A DNA stretch of 64,000 bases, from contig JBBIJF010000007.1 in NCBI GenBank assembly GCA_037446115.1, positions 103,827 to 167,826 on the forward strand, in the 5' to 3' direction. The position numbers and the translations under genes are program-made. Source of the DNA: JANWXD01 sp037446115. Its GTDB lineage: Bacteria; Acidobacteriota; Terriglobia; Bryobacterales; Bryobacteraceae. This document shows positions 43,196-52,174 of the stretch, in pieces (the stretch's first letter is position 1; each line of letters begins with the position of its first letter). The notes beneath the pieces are model-generated. The model was not told the origin of the DNA, searched no databases, and was given only the letters and a program-made list of their open reading frames with translations.

Positions 43196-44523
43196 GCCGG
43201 CCGAGCACGGCGGGCGTCAGCACGGCTCCCGGAAAAGCGCCTGCCGGCCCTTCGGCGCCGCGTCGCTCCTGGGCATTTGGTCCCGGCCTGATTTTCGCCC
43301 TCGCTGCCGTGGGGCCTCAGGACTTGGTAACCAATTCGGCCGCCGGAGCCAGCTACGGATACGCACTCCTGTGGACGGTTGCGTTCGTGGTGGCGGCCCG
43401 CTACGTGGTGTTGGAAGCCACGGCGCGCTACGTTGTCGTGACGGGTGAGACATTGATGGCCGGCTACGCCCGCGCGGGGCGTTGGGCGCCGTGGCTGATT
43501 CTGGTCTCGATCTTCCTCAAGCGACACTTGACCGCGTTTTCGCAAATTCTGCTGCTCGGCAGCTCGCTTGAGTTGTTGCTGCCGGTGAGCTCGACTTGGA
43601 TCCGGCCGGGCGGGGCGCTGGCGTGCTGGGCGACCGGCTTCGCGCTGATGTACTGGGGCCGCTACAAGCTCATCGAGCGCATCAGCAGGCCGCTGCTGGT
43701 CGTTCTCGGGGGTTCGCTGGCGCTGGCCGCCGTCTTCGCGGGGCCGGATCCCGACCGGATTGCGCGAGGCGTCTTTGTCCCCTCGGCACCCGCGGGCGAA
43801 GCGGCGTACAGCCTTGCCTTCATCCTCCTGGCTCTGGTGGGCAGCGGGGCAGGAGCGCTCAGCAATCTCAAGTATGCCGCTTTCGTGCACGAGAAGGGCT
43901 GGAGGGACGTTTCGTTCCTGCGCCTGCAGCGCACCGACCTGCTGCTGAGCGGCGCCGGCCTGTACGCCATGCTGCTGCTCGTGCAAATCACCGCCGCGGC
44001 TACGCTTTACCCGGCGGCCCAGCCCCTGCAAGACGTGCAGGATCTGCTGCCGATGTTCGCCGGCGTGTTCGGAGATTCCGGGCGCATCGTGCTCGGTGTG
44101 GGTCTGTGGGCGACCGTGTTCACAACCTATACCGGCGCCACCACCGGCTACAGCCTGCTGGTCGCCGACATCTGGTACAACGTGCTGCGCCCGCGGCCCG
44201 CCGGTGCGCCAGTCCACCTCAGCGCGACGCCGGCATACCGCTGGTGTCTGGTCCTGTTCTGCGTCTCACCGCTCTATGTCCTGCTGACCGACTGGAAACC
44301 GGTGTGGCTGGTGCTGGTGCAGGCGGTGGTGCTGGCGCTGCTGCTGCCTGTGATCGTCATCGTTTTGATGTGGCTTACCAACAACCGGAGCCTCCTCGGG
44401 CGGCATACCAACGGCTGGGCCAGCAACCTCGTGATGTCGGTGCTGGTCCTGATAACGTGCTACTTAACGTGGCACAGCGCCGGCGAGCTGTGGGGCAAGG
44501 TGATGGCCGGCATTCGGCTGTGA
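43192..44523 (+). CDS. NRAMP-family-like transporter with altered metal site
   Basis: 443 residues, about eleven membrane helices, in the LeuT-fold NRAMP family (GPGLIFALAAVGPQDLVTN...AGASYGYALLW). The TM1 motif DPGN is GPQD here, so the metal-binding Asp is missing and an Asp stands in the place of Asn. The TM6 MPH region reads ALSNLKYAAF, without the methionine. Transport of Mn2+ or Fe2+ is thus doubtful; another cation is possible. The frame is open to 43102, but ATG 43192 overlaps the previous stop. Confidence 0.78.
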   Translation: MSRPSTAGVSTAPGKAPAGPSAPRRSWAFGPGLIFALAAVGPQDLVTNSAAGASYGYALLWTVAFVVAARYVVLEATARYVVVTGETLMAGYARAGRWAPWLILVSIFLKRHLTAFSQILLLGSSLELLLPVSSTWIRPGGALACWATGFALMYWGRYKLIERISRPLLVVLGGSLALAAVFAGPDPDRIARGVFVPSAPAGEAAYSLAFILLALVGSGAGALSNLKYAAFVHEKGWRDVSFLRLQRTDLLLSGAGLYAMLLLVQITAAATLYPAAQPLQDVQDLLPMFAGVFGDSGRIVLGVGLWATVFTTYTGATTGYSLLVADIWYNVLRPRPAGAPVHLSATPAYRWCLVLFCVSPLYVLLTDWKPVWLVLVQAVVLALLLPVIVIVLMWLTNNRSLLGRHTNGWASNLVMSVLVLITCYLTWHSAGELWGKVMAGIRL

Positions 44524-44572
44524 CGCCAGACCTGCGAGCCGCCTCGGAGTAGCGGGGAATCTCGGACCCGAG

Positions 44573-44989
44573 TCAGGCCGTCCGTAGCGTGCCGCCGGCC
44601 CTCTCCGGCCGCCGTATGCGCACGCTTTCCAGCACCCACAGCAGCTGATCGCCGTCGAGCGGCGGCGCGCAGTAGTCGAAGGCTCCGGCCTCCAACGCGT
44701 CCAGCCATCGTTCTGTATCTCCAAGCCGTCCCACGACCACCACCGCCGGCACGCGGCTGTGACTTGCGACTGCATCCAGCACGGAGCGGTACCCGAGAGT
44801 CCCGTCCCCACAGAAAATGACATCCGCGGCCACTCGTTCGGCCAGCGCGGCGCACTGCTCCGGACCGGAGCTCTCACTCAGGCGGTACACGGTTGCCCCG
44901 GATCGCACCAGAGCCGCCGTAAGCGGCTCTGCCAAAACAGCCTCCAGGGCGTAAATCAACGCCGTACATCCCGCCGTCCCTGCACTCAT
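44573..44989 (-). CDS. Stand-alone receiver-like protein, degenerate
   Basis: 138 residues beginning at ATG 44989 with AAGGAG at a good distance. The fold pattern is CheY-like: ADVIFCGDGTLGYRSVLDAV, then VPAVVVVGRLGDTERWLDALEAGAFDYCAPPLDGDQLLWVLESV. The acidic pair of the first strand is absent (TALIYALEAVLAEP), and the Lys-Pro after the fifth strand is Pro-Pro. An aspartate is present near the phosphorylation position (Asp in CGDG). It is probably a non-phosphorylated pseudo-receiver. It has its own promoter and no partner kinase nearby. Confidence 0.65.
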   Translation of the reverse strand: MSAGTAGCTALIYALEAVLAEPLTAALVRSGATVYRLSESSGPEQCAALAERVAADVIFCGDGTLGYRSVLDAVASHSRVPAVVVVGRLGDTERWLDALEAGAFDYCAPPLDGDQLLWVLESVRIRRPERAGGTLRTA

Positions 44990-45380
44990 TACAGTCTCCT
45001 TCTGTAGACATCCCGCCGGAGTTCGCCGTGTGGAGCCGAACAAGATGTGAGACGCCTTGGTCCCGCAGCCTTCATCATATCGTAGCTTCTCTGAACTGTC
45101 CAATCGAAACAATCTATGTAATTCATAACTCGCCAAAAACAGGGAGAGATTCCCACACTTACCTTATCCGGCGTCCGTGAATGCCTTATGTCCGCATGGT
45201 GGCGAAGGGATGAATCCCGGGGGCACAACGCCGGCGGAGCCCTGAATGCGGGACCGGGATAGGGAACCGGCGCTTATGTGTAAGCGAGCCCGCGGAGACC
45301 TGGCCTTAGCTCAAAGCTCGATTGCCCGAATCACTGGCCCTTTGGTCTCAGGCACACACGGCAAGGGAAGCACCAGCACA
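44990..45380. other. Non-coding interval holding a minus-strand promoter
   Basis: No gene is visible on either strand. The left part carries the promoter of the receiver-like gene; the right part is the 3' flank of the coiled-coil gene, with a short palindromic stretch (CCGG...CCGG, about 45256-45271) and no clear terminator. Confidence 0.5.
45074..45103 (-). promoter_or_regulatory. Sigma70-like promoter of the receiver-like gene
   Basis: On the minus strand TTGGAC (complement of 45098-45103) and TATGAT (complement of 45074-45079) are 18 bases apart, leaving a leader of about 80 bases before ATG 44989. Confidence 0.6.
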
Positions 45381-46511
45381 TCAGGGCGCCACCACGATGC
45401 GTCCGTCCAGGAAACACACTACGGACCGCTTGGCCGCCTCGTCAGCCGCGATCGTGTGCAGCTGCCGCCCGGCCACAGCCGGAATCACGGGTCGCCCGGT
45501 CACCTTCCCCAACAGCGCGGCGCGAGAGACTGCCCGTTGCACGTCGTCAGTGTCTATCGTGGATGACACCTCAACTGCAAGGTAAGCGTCCTGCTGATCG
45601 CGCTGTCCCTGCACAACCACATCCAGCAGCAGGATCTCCTCTTTTTCGTCCGGCGTGATTGTCCCCGCATCCACTGCATCATCGAGGCGGAGCGCCAGAA
45701 CCTCGTGGTCCACGACTCTGATTCTGCGGAGGAACCGCTGAAAGTAACTCGCTGCCCGCTCCCGGTAGCGTCGCTCCAGATCAATGCCAAGGAGGGCGTC
45801 CAGGTCTTGCCTCATCTTCGAAGCCATGACGCCCAGCGCCTCAAGCCGTTCTTCGGTCCGCTGCTGCGCTTCCGCCAGCGCAGTGACCCGTGCGCTAAGC
45901 TCCTCGAGCCGCGCTTCAGTCCGCCGCTGCGCCTCCGCCAGCGCAGTGACCCGTGCGCTAAGCTCCTCGAGCCGCGCTTCAGTCCGCCGCTGCGCCTCCG
46001 CCAGCGCAGTGACCCGCGCACCCAGCTCTTCCAGCCGCCCTTCAGTCCGCTGCTGCGCTTCGGCCAGCGCAGTGACCCGTGCGCTAAGCTGCTCGAGCCG
46101 CACTTCAGTCCGCTGCTGCGCCTCCGCCAGCGCAGTGACCCGCGCACCCAGCTCTTCCAGCCGCCCTTCAGTCCGCTGCTGCGCTTCCGCCAGCGCAGTG
46201 ACCCGCGCGCTAAGCTGCTCGAGCCGCACTTCAGTCCGCTGCTGCGCTTCGGCCAGCGCAGTGACTCGTGCGCTAAGCTCCTCGAGCCGCGCTTCAGTCC
46301 GCTGCTGCGCTTCCGCCAGCGCAGTGACCCGCGCGCTAAGCTGCTCGAGCCGCACCTCAGTCCGCTGCTGCAGCTCAGCGAGTCCCTTCACAAGCTCCGG
46401 CAGAGTGAGCAGTTCCTGGCTGAGGACAAGCCGCCGCAGTTCAGCGCTCCACTCCGGGTGCTGCTCGAGCAGTCGGACTAAATCGTGAAATTCTTCGATC
46501 GTGAACGGCAC
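45381..46511 (-). CDS. Coiled-coil repeat protein with a nuclease-like C-terminal domain
   Basis: 376 residues starting at GTG 46511. An N-terminal helical part (1-49) is followed by eight full 21-residue repeats (about 50-217; consensus RTEaRLEeLSARVTALAEAQQ) and a ninth partial one, predicted to form a long coiled coil. The C-terminal domain (about 230-376) contains DQQDAYLAVEVSSTID, similar to PD-(D/E)xK-like proteins of the DUF3782 kind, and ends SVVCFLDGRIVVAP. Such proteins are widespread in thermophiles and cyanobacteria without a known role. Nuclease activity is only suggested. Confidence 0.7.
   Translation of the reverse strand: MPFTIEEFHDLVRLLEQHPEWSAELRRLVLSQELLTLPELVKGLAELQQRTEVRLEQLSARVTALAEAQQRTEARLEELSARVTALAEAQQRTEVRLEQLSARVTALAEAQQRTEGRLEELGARVTALAEAQQRTEVRLEQLSARVTALAEAQQRTEGRLEELGARVTALAEAQRRTEARLEELSARVTALAEAQRRTEARLEELSARVTALAEAQQRTEERLEALGVMASKMRQDLDALLGIDLERRYRERAASYFQRFLRRIRVVDHEVLALRLDDAVDAGTITPDEKEEILLLDVVVQGQRDQQDAYLAVEVSSTIDTDDVQRAVSRAALLGKVTGRPVIPAVAGRQLHTIAADEAAKRSVVCFLDGRIVVAP
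45861..46364 (-). repeat. 63-bp in-frame tandem repeat array, eight units
   Basis: Eight consecutive 63-bp units encode the coiled-coil repeats. Units alternate between a few types (EVRLEQLS, EARLEELS, EGRLEELG) and are nearly identical in DNA, which points to recent duplication or gene-conversion-like exchange. The unit length keeps the frame, so copy changes would lengthen or shorten the rod. Confidence 0.9.
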
Positions 46512-46595
46512 CTTTGCCCATTCTAGCAGGCAGTATCCGTGGCCTGTTCAACGAACCGTGATCTGCCCGAGCGGCGCTGCAAATGAGGTGAAATA

Positions 46596-47882
46596 GTGCG
46601 TATGCCTAACGACACGGCGTTCGAACTGGCGACGTCAAGTCTGCGGTATGGCCCAGGGGTGACGTATGAGGTGGGTCTGGACCTGAAAGAAATGGGAGCC
46701 CGCCGGGTCATGGTGCTGACGGACCCCTTCCTGGCGAAGCTGCCCGCCGTCGCCGCGGTGCTCGAATCGCTCACCGCGGCCAGGATTGACTTTGCGCTGT
46801 TTGACCGCGTCCGCATCGAACCGACGGACCACTCCTTCCAGGATGCAATTCAGTTTGCCCGCCAGGGAGATTTCGATGCGTTCGTTGCCGTCGGCGGAGG
46901 CTCCACCATGGACACGGCCAAGGCCGCCGACCTGTATTCCACCTACCCGCCGGAGGATTTTCTCGATTACGTGAACCCGCCCATCGGCAAAGGACTTCCA
47001 CCGCCCGGCCCGCTCAAACCCCTCATCGCCATTCCCACCACAGCGGGCACCGGGAGCGAAACCACCGGAGTGGCGATCTTCGACTACACGGCGCTCCGCG
47101 CCAAAACTGGAATCGCTCACCGTCGCCTCAAGCCTGCTCTGGCTCTGCTGGACCCGGAAAATATTCGTACCTTACCCCCGGAAGTCGCCGCCGCCACCGG
47201 CCTCGATGTACTCAGTCACGCCATCGAATCTTACACGGCCATGCCCTATGATCAGCGCCCGCGTCCGGAGCGTCCCGCCCTCCGACCTGCCTATCAGGGT
47301 TCCAACCCGATCAGCGACGTCTGGGCGCTCGAGGCCTTGCGCATCGCGGCCCGCTACCTTGTCCGCGCCGTCGAGGACCCTTCCGATACTGAAGCCCGCG
47401 GCCGGATGCTTCTCGCCGCCGCCTACGCCGGAATGGGTTTCGGGAACGCAGGCGTCCACTTGCCCCACGGGATGTCTTATCCCGTCTCCGGCATGGTGCG
47501 GAGCTTCCGGCCCGCGGGGTACCCCGTGGATCATCCGCTGGTACCCCACGGCATTTCCGTGATCCTCAATGCTCCGGCCGTGTTCCGCTTTACGGCGCCC
47601 GCATGCCCCGAGCGTCATCTGCGCGCGGCTGAGATCCTGGGTGCAGACGTCTCGCGCGCCCGCCCTTCCGATGCCGGTCCCATCCTCGCCGACCGGATCA
47701 CCGCTCTCATCCAGCGCTTGCGCCTCCCCAACGGCCTCCGCGCCCTGGGCTACACCCGCTCCGACATCCCCGCCCTTGTTGAGGGCACGCTCCCGCAGCA
47801 TCGCGTCACCAAACTTGCACCGCGCCCTGCCTCCGCTGAGGACCTGACTCGCCTTTTCGCCGAGGCGATGACCGCCTGGTGA
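46596..47882 (+). CDS. Hydroxyacid-oxoacid transhydrogenase-like iron alcohol dehydrogenase
   Basis: 428 residues of the Fe-ADH family. The start PNDTAFELATSSLRYGPGVTYEVG and the cofactor motif VGGGSTMDTAKAADL, IPTTAGTGSETTGVAIFD, plus metal ligands in LDVLSHAIESY and HLPHGMSYPV, HPLVPHGISV match the ADHFE1/HOT group. That group couples oxidation of 4-hydroxybutyrate or similar acids to reduction of 2-oxoglutarate without free NAD(P). GTG 46596 has AGGTG at a fitting distance; ATG 46602 is an alternative. Confidence 0.85.
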   Translation: MRMPNDTAFELATSSLRYGPGVTYEVGLDLKEMGARRVMVLTDPFLAKLPAVAAVLESLTAARIDFALFDRVRIEPTDHSFQDAIQFARQGDFDAFVAVGGGSTMDTAKAADLYSTYPPEDFLDYVNPPIGKGLPPPGPLKPLIAIPTTAGTGSETTGVAIFDYTALRAKTGIAHRRLKPALALLDPENIRTLPPEVAAATGLDVLSHAIESYTAMPYDQRPRPERPALRPAYQGSNPISDVWALEALRIAARYLVRAVEDPSDTEARGRMLLAAAYAGMGFGNAGVHLPHGMSYPVSGMVRSFRPAGYPVDHPLVPHGISVILNAPAVFRFTAPACPERHLRAAEILGADVSRARPSDAGPILADRITALIQRLRLPNGLRALGYTRSDIPALVEGTLPQHRVTKLAPRPASAEDLTRLFAEAMTAW

Positions 47883-47888
47883 GTCTCT

Positions 47889-50198
47889 TCAAAAACGGAT
47901 CGCCACGCCCCCGGCCACAACCAGCCCCGGATCCCGTTGCACTCCCGCCACGTGCGCACTGCCGCCGTCCATCTGGAAGATGTTCCGGCTATAGCCCAGA
48001 TCCCTGCGGTTCAAGAGATTCTCGGCCCGTAACAGAAACCTGAATCGTTCGCGAAGCATGTAGGAAGCCATCACATTGACCTTCACGTAACTGGAAAAAC
48101 GTGTCACGACGACGTTGTCGTTCACGATCTGTTCCACCAGGGCGCCCCCGTCATAATAGCCGAGGACCACCAGACTAAGCCGTTTCGTCAGGTCAAAATG
48201 GGACCCGGCCGCCGCCGCCTTGTTCGGAACACTGACAAAGCGTACATCAATGTTTCGTGCCGCCGGGTTCGTGCTGCTCGTACGGTAGTTTTCTAAATAG
48301 GTGAAGCTTGCAAAGGGCCGGCTCCGGTGCCAGCGCCACTCCGTCCACAGTTCGAATCCCTTGATACGGGCGTCGTCGGTAAACGGAACGCCCGTGCCGG
48401 AGTCTCCGAAGTTAAACAGACCCAGTTCGTCGGTTTTGAAGTAGGATACGCGCACACGTCCCGACACACCGCCCCGCGCCATCGCCTGCTCCGCCCCCAC
48501 CTCCCAGGTACGTGTGGTGGAAGGCCGCAGGCCCTCCGCCGGCGCCCGCCGGATAAAGCTCCCACCGCCCCACCACAGGTAAAAAGCTTTGTTGAGCTTG
48601 TAGCCGGTCGAGTACGAGGCCCGCAGCGAGGTGCGCGTCGGCAGCCGGTAGCTCAGCCCGACATCATAGGCGTTTTGGCGAAAGTTCCGGAACCCGTTGT
48701 CAATGCGGCTGAGGCGAACACCGCCATTCCAGGTCAGCCCGCGGTCCCAAACCAGCGAGTTTCTCAAATACGCCGCTTGCTCCCCGAACGAGAAACGGAT
48801 CGGAGCCCCGGTGATGTCAGAAAATTGGTCCCAGTGCAGCAGTCCACCGGTCTCGCCCGTATAAGAAACAGAACGCCCCGGCCACGTCTGCCAGCTCATG
48901 TTGCCGAACGCCGTCGTGGCCTGTTGCGGGCGGTTGCGCCGTGAAAGGCCCACAGGCGTTCCGTCCGCCCTGTCTTCGATCCGGTTCTCGTGGAAACGGC
49001 TGTGGGTCAGCCCCGCTCCGAACAACAGACGCTCCCCGGCACGGCGGTCATAACGCCCGGCGAGAAAATAGTTGCTTTTCTCCGTATGAAAATCGCGTCG
49101 GATCTGGCGGTTTTGGGCAGCCAGAAACTGGTTTTGGAAATAACCGTGATTCTCATCGCCTCCCAGGAACAGCACTTCAAAGCGCTCCTTGGGCGAGCGG
49201 TTGTAGCCCACCTTCGCAAGGCCGGAGGCTAGCCGCAGATCCTGGATGGGGCGGGCATACGTGTCGTAGGCGTTGCCGTATTCACCGCGGACGGCCTGGC
49301 CCGAGACGTAGTAGTCCAACTTCCGAAGCCCCCCGGCAAGGTCACCCATCACTACGGCCTCCCCGATCCCCACTCCCTCAACCCGCAGGTTCCCGTGCGG
49401 CTTGCCGGGCGCACCTCGCTTGAGGAAACTCCGCACCACGCCGCCGGACGCCTGGCCATAGCTCACCCCAAGCCCTCCGGTAGAAAGCATCAGATCCTGC
49501 ACGGCGATGCTCGGCACCACCGAAGAAAAACTGGCCGTATAGCCACCGTCTTCCGCAAAGACCGGCGTGATGTCAACTGCCGGATAGTCGTCCAGCGTCT
49601 CCACACGCCCCCAAGCCGCCGCGCCCCGGATGTGAGTGGGAGTGGAGAACCGGTCTCGTCCCCCGTAGTCGGCGTTCATCACCCCGGGCAGGTACCGCAG
49701 GGCGTCGTAGTTGGAAACCGGATTGTTGCTCGTCAAAATCTCGCCTGCGAGCAATGTGACGCTCTTGCTGGCTTCGTAGTCCCACTCGACACGGCGCCGC
49801 AGATCATCGGCTTGCTCGCGCACCGTGATCGCGGTATGCATCGAAGCGATCGCCAGCCGGATGTCCACGACACGGAGCCCGCCGCGGCGCACATCCAGCT
49901 CTGTGCGGTAGGTCTGGAAACGTTCCGCTTCGACCTCAAGCGCGTAATTGCCGGGTGCGACACCTTCAAACTCGAAGCTGCCTTCCGCGCCGGTGGTCAA
50001 CTGCCGCCGCGCATCCCCGGCCGCTGCGACGAGACATACTTTTGCCCCACGGATCGGCAGTCCCGCCGGGTCACGGACCCAGCCCCGCACCACACCTCCG
50101 TCGGGCGCCCCTGTTCGGCCCGCTGCCACGGCAAATGCCACATATTGCACCGCCAGTACCGCTACCCACAGACTTCGACGGAACGAGTATGTCCGCAT
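47889..50198 (-). CDS. TonB-dependent receptor with carboxypeptidase-regulatory domain
   Basis: 769 residues. The signal peptide (about 1-25, SLWVAVLAVQYVAFAVAAG) precedes a regulatory-like domain (VRGWVRDPAGLPIRGAKVCLV), a plug with ILTSNNPVSNYDALRYLPGVM and SIAVQDLMLSTGGLGVSYGQASGGVV, and a barrel ending in VAGGVAIRF with terminal Phe. It differs from the receptor at 38485 in length and plug sequence, so they are not duplicates. AGGAGGG precedes the ATG. It is convergent with the transhydrogenase gene, six bases apart. Confidence 0.9.
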   Translation of the reverse strand: MRTYSFRRSLWVAVLAVQYVAFAVAAGRTGAPDGGVVRGWVRDPAGLPIRGAKVCLVAAAGDARRQLTTGAEGSFEFEGVAPGNYALEVEAERFQTYRTELDVRRGGLRVVDIRLAIASMHTAITVREQADDLRRRVEWDYEASKSVTLLAGEILTSNNPVSNYDALRYLPGVMNADYGGRDRFSTPTHIRGAAAWGRVETLDDYPAVDITPVFAEDGGYTASFSSVVPSIAVQDLMLSTGGLGVSYGQASGGVVRSFLKRGAPGKPHGNLRVEGVGIGEAVVMGDLAGGLRKLDYYVSGQAVRGEYGNAYDTYARPIQDLRLASGLAKVGYNRSPKERFEVLFLGGDENHGYFQNQFLAAQNRQIRRDFHTEKSNYFLAGRYDRRAGERLLFGAGLTHSRFHENRIEDRADGTPVGLSRRNRPQQATTAFGNMSWQTWPGRSVSYTGETGGLLHWDQFSDITGAPIRFSFGEQAAYLRNSLVWDRGLTWNGGVRLSRIDNGFRNFRQNAYDVGLSYRLPTRTSLRASYSTGYKLNKAFYLWWGGGSFIRRAPAEGLRPSTTRTWEVGAEQAMARGGVSGRVRVSYFKTDELGLFNFGDSGTGVPFTDDARIKGFELWTEWRWHRSRPFASFTYLENYRTSSTNPAARNIDVRFVSVPNKAAAAGSHFDLTKRLSLVVLGYYDGGALVEQIVNDNVVVTRFSSYVKVNVMASYMLRERFRFLLRAENLLNRRDLGYSRNIFQMDGGSAHVAGVQRDPGLVVAGGVAIRF

Positions 50199-50920
50199 GA
50201 AACCCTCCTCGAGGAATCGTTGGAATCGAGCCGGAAAACTTCGTACTTCGGAAAAAACTCTGGACGTGCCTCACCAGCCGACGTGTCTCCTTGAAACCCC
50301 CGGCCGGCGGGTCGTAGAATGAAGCGGCGGACCGCCAGCCGTCCGGGTTGTCGGTCGCCGGATCTCCGCGGCTCCGTCCCCAATCACGATCCGCGGGGAT
50401 CCGCTCCTCACCTTACTCGGTCAAACCGAACCTCCAGGCGAAGTCGAAACGCCTTTGTCTACTCCCTGGGTCGTTGGGCACCTTTGCATCGTCACGAGCG
50501 CCCTTGGGTTTGGGATCTGTCCTCTACAACGCGCGTTCCGGCCCTCCCGCGCCCGCGCGCTGGACCCTGAACCGGCGATTTTCGCAACACGGTTGCGATC
50601 TTCCTTCTTTGTGCTCAAGGATCATTGAACCCGATCTGCAAGTCACTGTCAACTGAAACCAGCGGAGGCTGCGATCCCAGCTCTCGAGCGCCCGGAACCA
50701 GCCCTGAGCGGCTCTGCCGAACTTCTCGTAAGAGGCGACGCGCCCGAGCGCGCCGGCCTGCTTCCGGCGCATCTGGCCGTAAAATTCTTGCGATTGACCT
50801 GCCGCCTGCGGCATAGTGGGAATTGGATTGCATCATGTAGAGCGCAGCGCAGCCGGCCGCTAGTTCGAAGAACGCCCGTGGCCTAGGCGCAGGGCGCTCG
50901 GAAGGCACGGACGCTTTTCG
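50199..50920. other. Non-coding interval of about 720 bp between divergent genes
   Basis: Short open frames occur on both strands, but their composition is not protein-like and none has a ribosome site. It must carry the promoters of the TonB receptor (minus) and the MgtE-N/CBS gene (plus). A TTGACC at 50794-50799 is a possible -35 for the latter, without a good -10 partner. I see no tRNA or clear structured RNA. Confidence 0.45.
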
Positions 50921-52162
50921 ATGGCGGAGAACATCCTCTACCTGACCGAGCTCGTCGGGCTGAAGGTCTTTGACCTGAAGGGCCGGCGCATCGGCCGCAT
51001 CAAGGACGCCGCCCTGGTTCCCCTGATCGACCCCGTCCGGGTAGACCGCTACCTGGTAGGGGGAGGCTGGGCCTGGCTGACCATCCGCCACGATCAGGTT
51101 CGCTCGATCTCCCTCGACGGACTCTACCTCCGAGACGAGCTGCTCACTCCCTATCACGACGATGAGTACATGCTCCGGCTCGTGCGCGATCTGCTGGATC
51201 AGCAGATCATTGATGTGCAGGGCCGTAAAGTGGTTCGCGTCACCGACGTCACATTTCTGATCGCCCAGGAAAGCGGCCACGATGTGCTGCGGATCTGGGA
51301 GGTGGACATCGGGCTGCGCAGCATTCTCCGGCGCCTGCTCCAGGGCGTGCTGCCGCCCCGTTGGATCCGCCGGCTCCAGTCGCCGATCCCTCCTAACTCC
51401 ATCCCCTGGCAGTTCTGCAACATCGTTGAGGCGGATCCGCAGCGCCGCCTCCGGCTGAACATTTCCCACGAGCTTCTGGCCAAGATGCACCCGGCCGACC
51501 TGGCCGACATCGTCGAGGAGCTCAGTCCCGAAGACCGCGAAGCCATTATCGAGACCCTGGACAGCGAAGTGGCCGCCGAAGCCCTTTCCGAAGTCGAGCC
51601 CGAGATCCAGGCCCGCATTCTCGAATCTCTGGAGGCCGAAAAGGCCGCCGAGATTATCGAAGAGATGGCCCCGGATCAGGCCGCCGACGTACTCGCGGAG
51701 TTGGAAGAAGAGACCTCCGAGGAAATCCTGGAAGAGATGGAGGCCGAACCCAAGACCGAAGTTCAGGAACTCCTCGAATTTCCCGAAGACACTGCGGGCG
51801 GCCTCATGACCACCGAATACGTGGCCCTGCACGAACAGGCCACCGTAGCCGACGCCCTGACCGCGCTCAAGGGAAACGAAGAACTGCTGGAAACCATCAA
51901 TGTCCTGTTTCTGGTGGATCCGGAAGGCCGCCTGACGGGCGTCGTACCGCTGGCCCGGCTCTTCATCGCCTCACCGGAGATCCGACTCCGTCAGCTTGCC
52001 GCTGAGCCGGCCGCACAGGTCTCCGTGCGCGAGAGCCAGGATCGCGTCACGGAGCTGTTCGACAAGTACAACCTGTTATCCCTGCCCGTCCTCGATGAGG
52101 AAGGCAGGCTCGCCGGCGTCATTACGGCCGACGACGTGATTTCCGTACTGAGAAAACGATGA
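50921..52162 (+). CDS. MgtE N-domain and CBS-pair protein without a transport domain
   Basis: 413 residues, soluble. The N-terminus has two PRC-barrel-like segments (LVGLKVFDLKGRRIGRIKDAAL and DQQIIDVQGRKVVRVTDVTFL). An MgtE intracellular N-domain follows (KMHPADLADIVEELSPEDREAIIETL...EIIEEMAPDQAADVLAEL, about 185-290), then two CBS motifs (GGLMTTEYVALHEQATVADAL and LPVLDEEGRLAGVITADDVISVL). In MgtE these parts sense Mg2+ and gate the channel; the channel part is absent here. The NRAMP-like permease gene starts 12 bases later and is the probable partner. Confidence 0.87.
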   Translation: MAENILYLTELVGLKVFDLKGRRIGRIKDAALVPLIDPVRVDRYLVGGGWAWLTIRHDQVRSISLDGLYLRDELLTPYHDDEYMLRLVRDLLDQQIIDVQGRKVVRVTDVTFLIAQESGHDVLRIWEVDIGLRSILRRLLQGVLPPRWIRRLQSPIPPNSIPWQFCNIVEADPQRRLRLNISHELLAKMHPADLADIVEELSPEDREAIIETLDSEVAAEALSEVEPEIQARILESLEAEKAAEIIEEMAPDQAADVLAELEEETSEEILEEMEAEPKTEVQELLEFPEDTAGGLMTTEYVALHEQATVADALTALKGNEELLETINVLFLVDPEGRLTGVVPLARLFIASPEIRLRQLAAEPAAQVSVRESQDRVTELFDKYNLLSLPVLDEEGRLAGVITADDVISVLRKR

Positions 52163-52174
52163 GCGACTTGCCGA

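Noticed and set aside
45840..46380. Regular repeats suggesting a CRISPR array
   Set aside because: The 63-bp units are contiguous, without unique spacers, and stay in frame within one gene.
38485..50198. The two TonB receptors as a recent duplication
   Set aside because: They differ in length (1039 and 769 residues), orientation and plug sequence; only the general domain plan is shared.
50319..50816. Small open frames in the 720-base interval
   Set aside because: No ribosome site, odd composition and no family resemblance on either strand.
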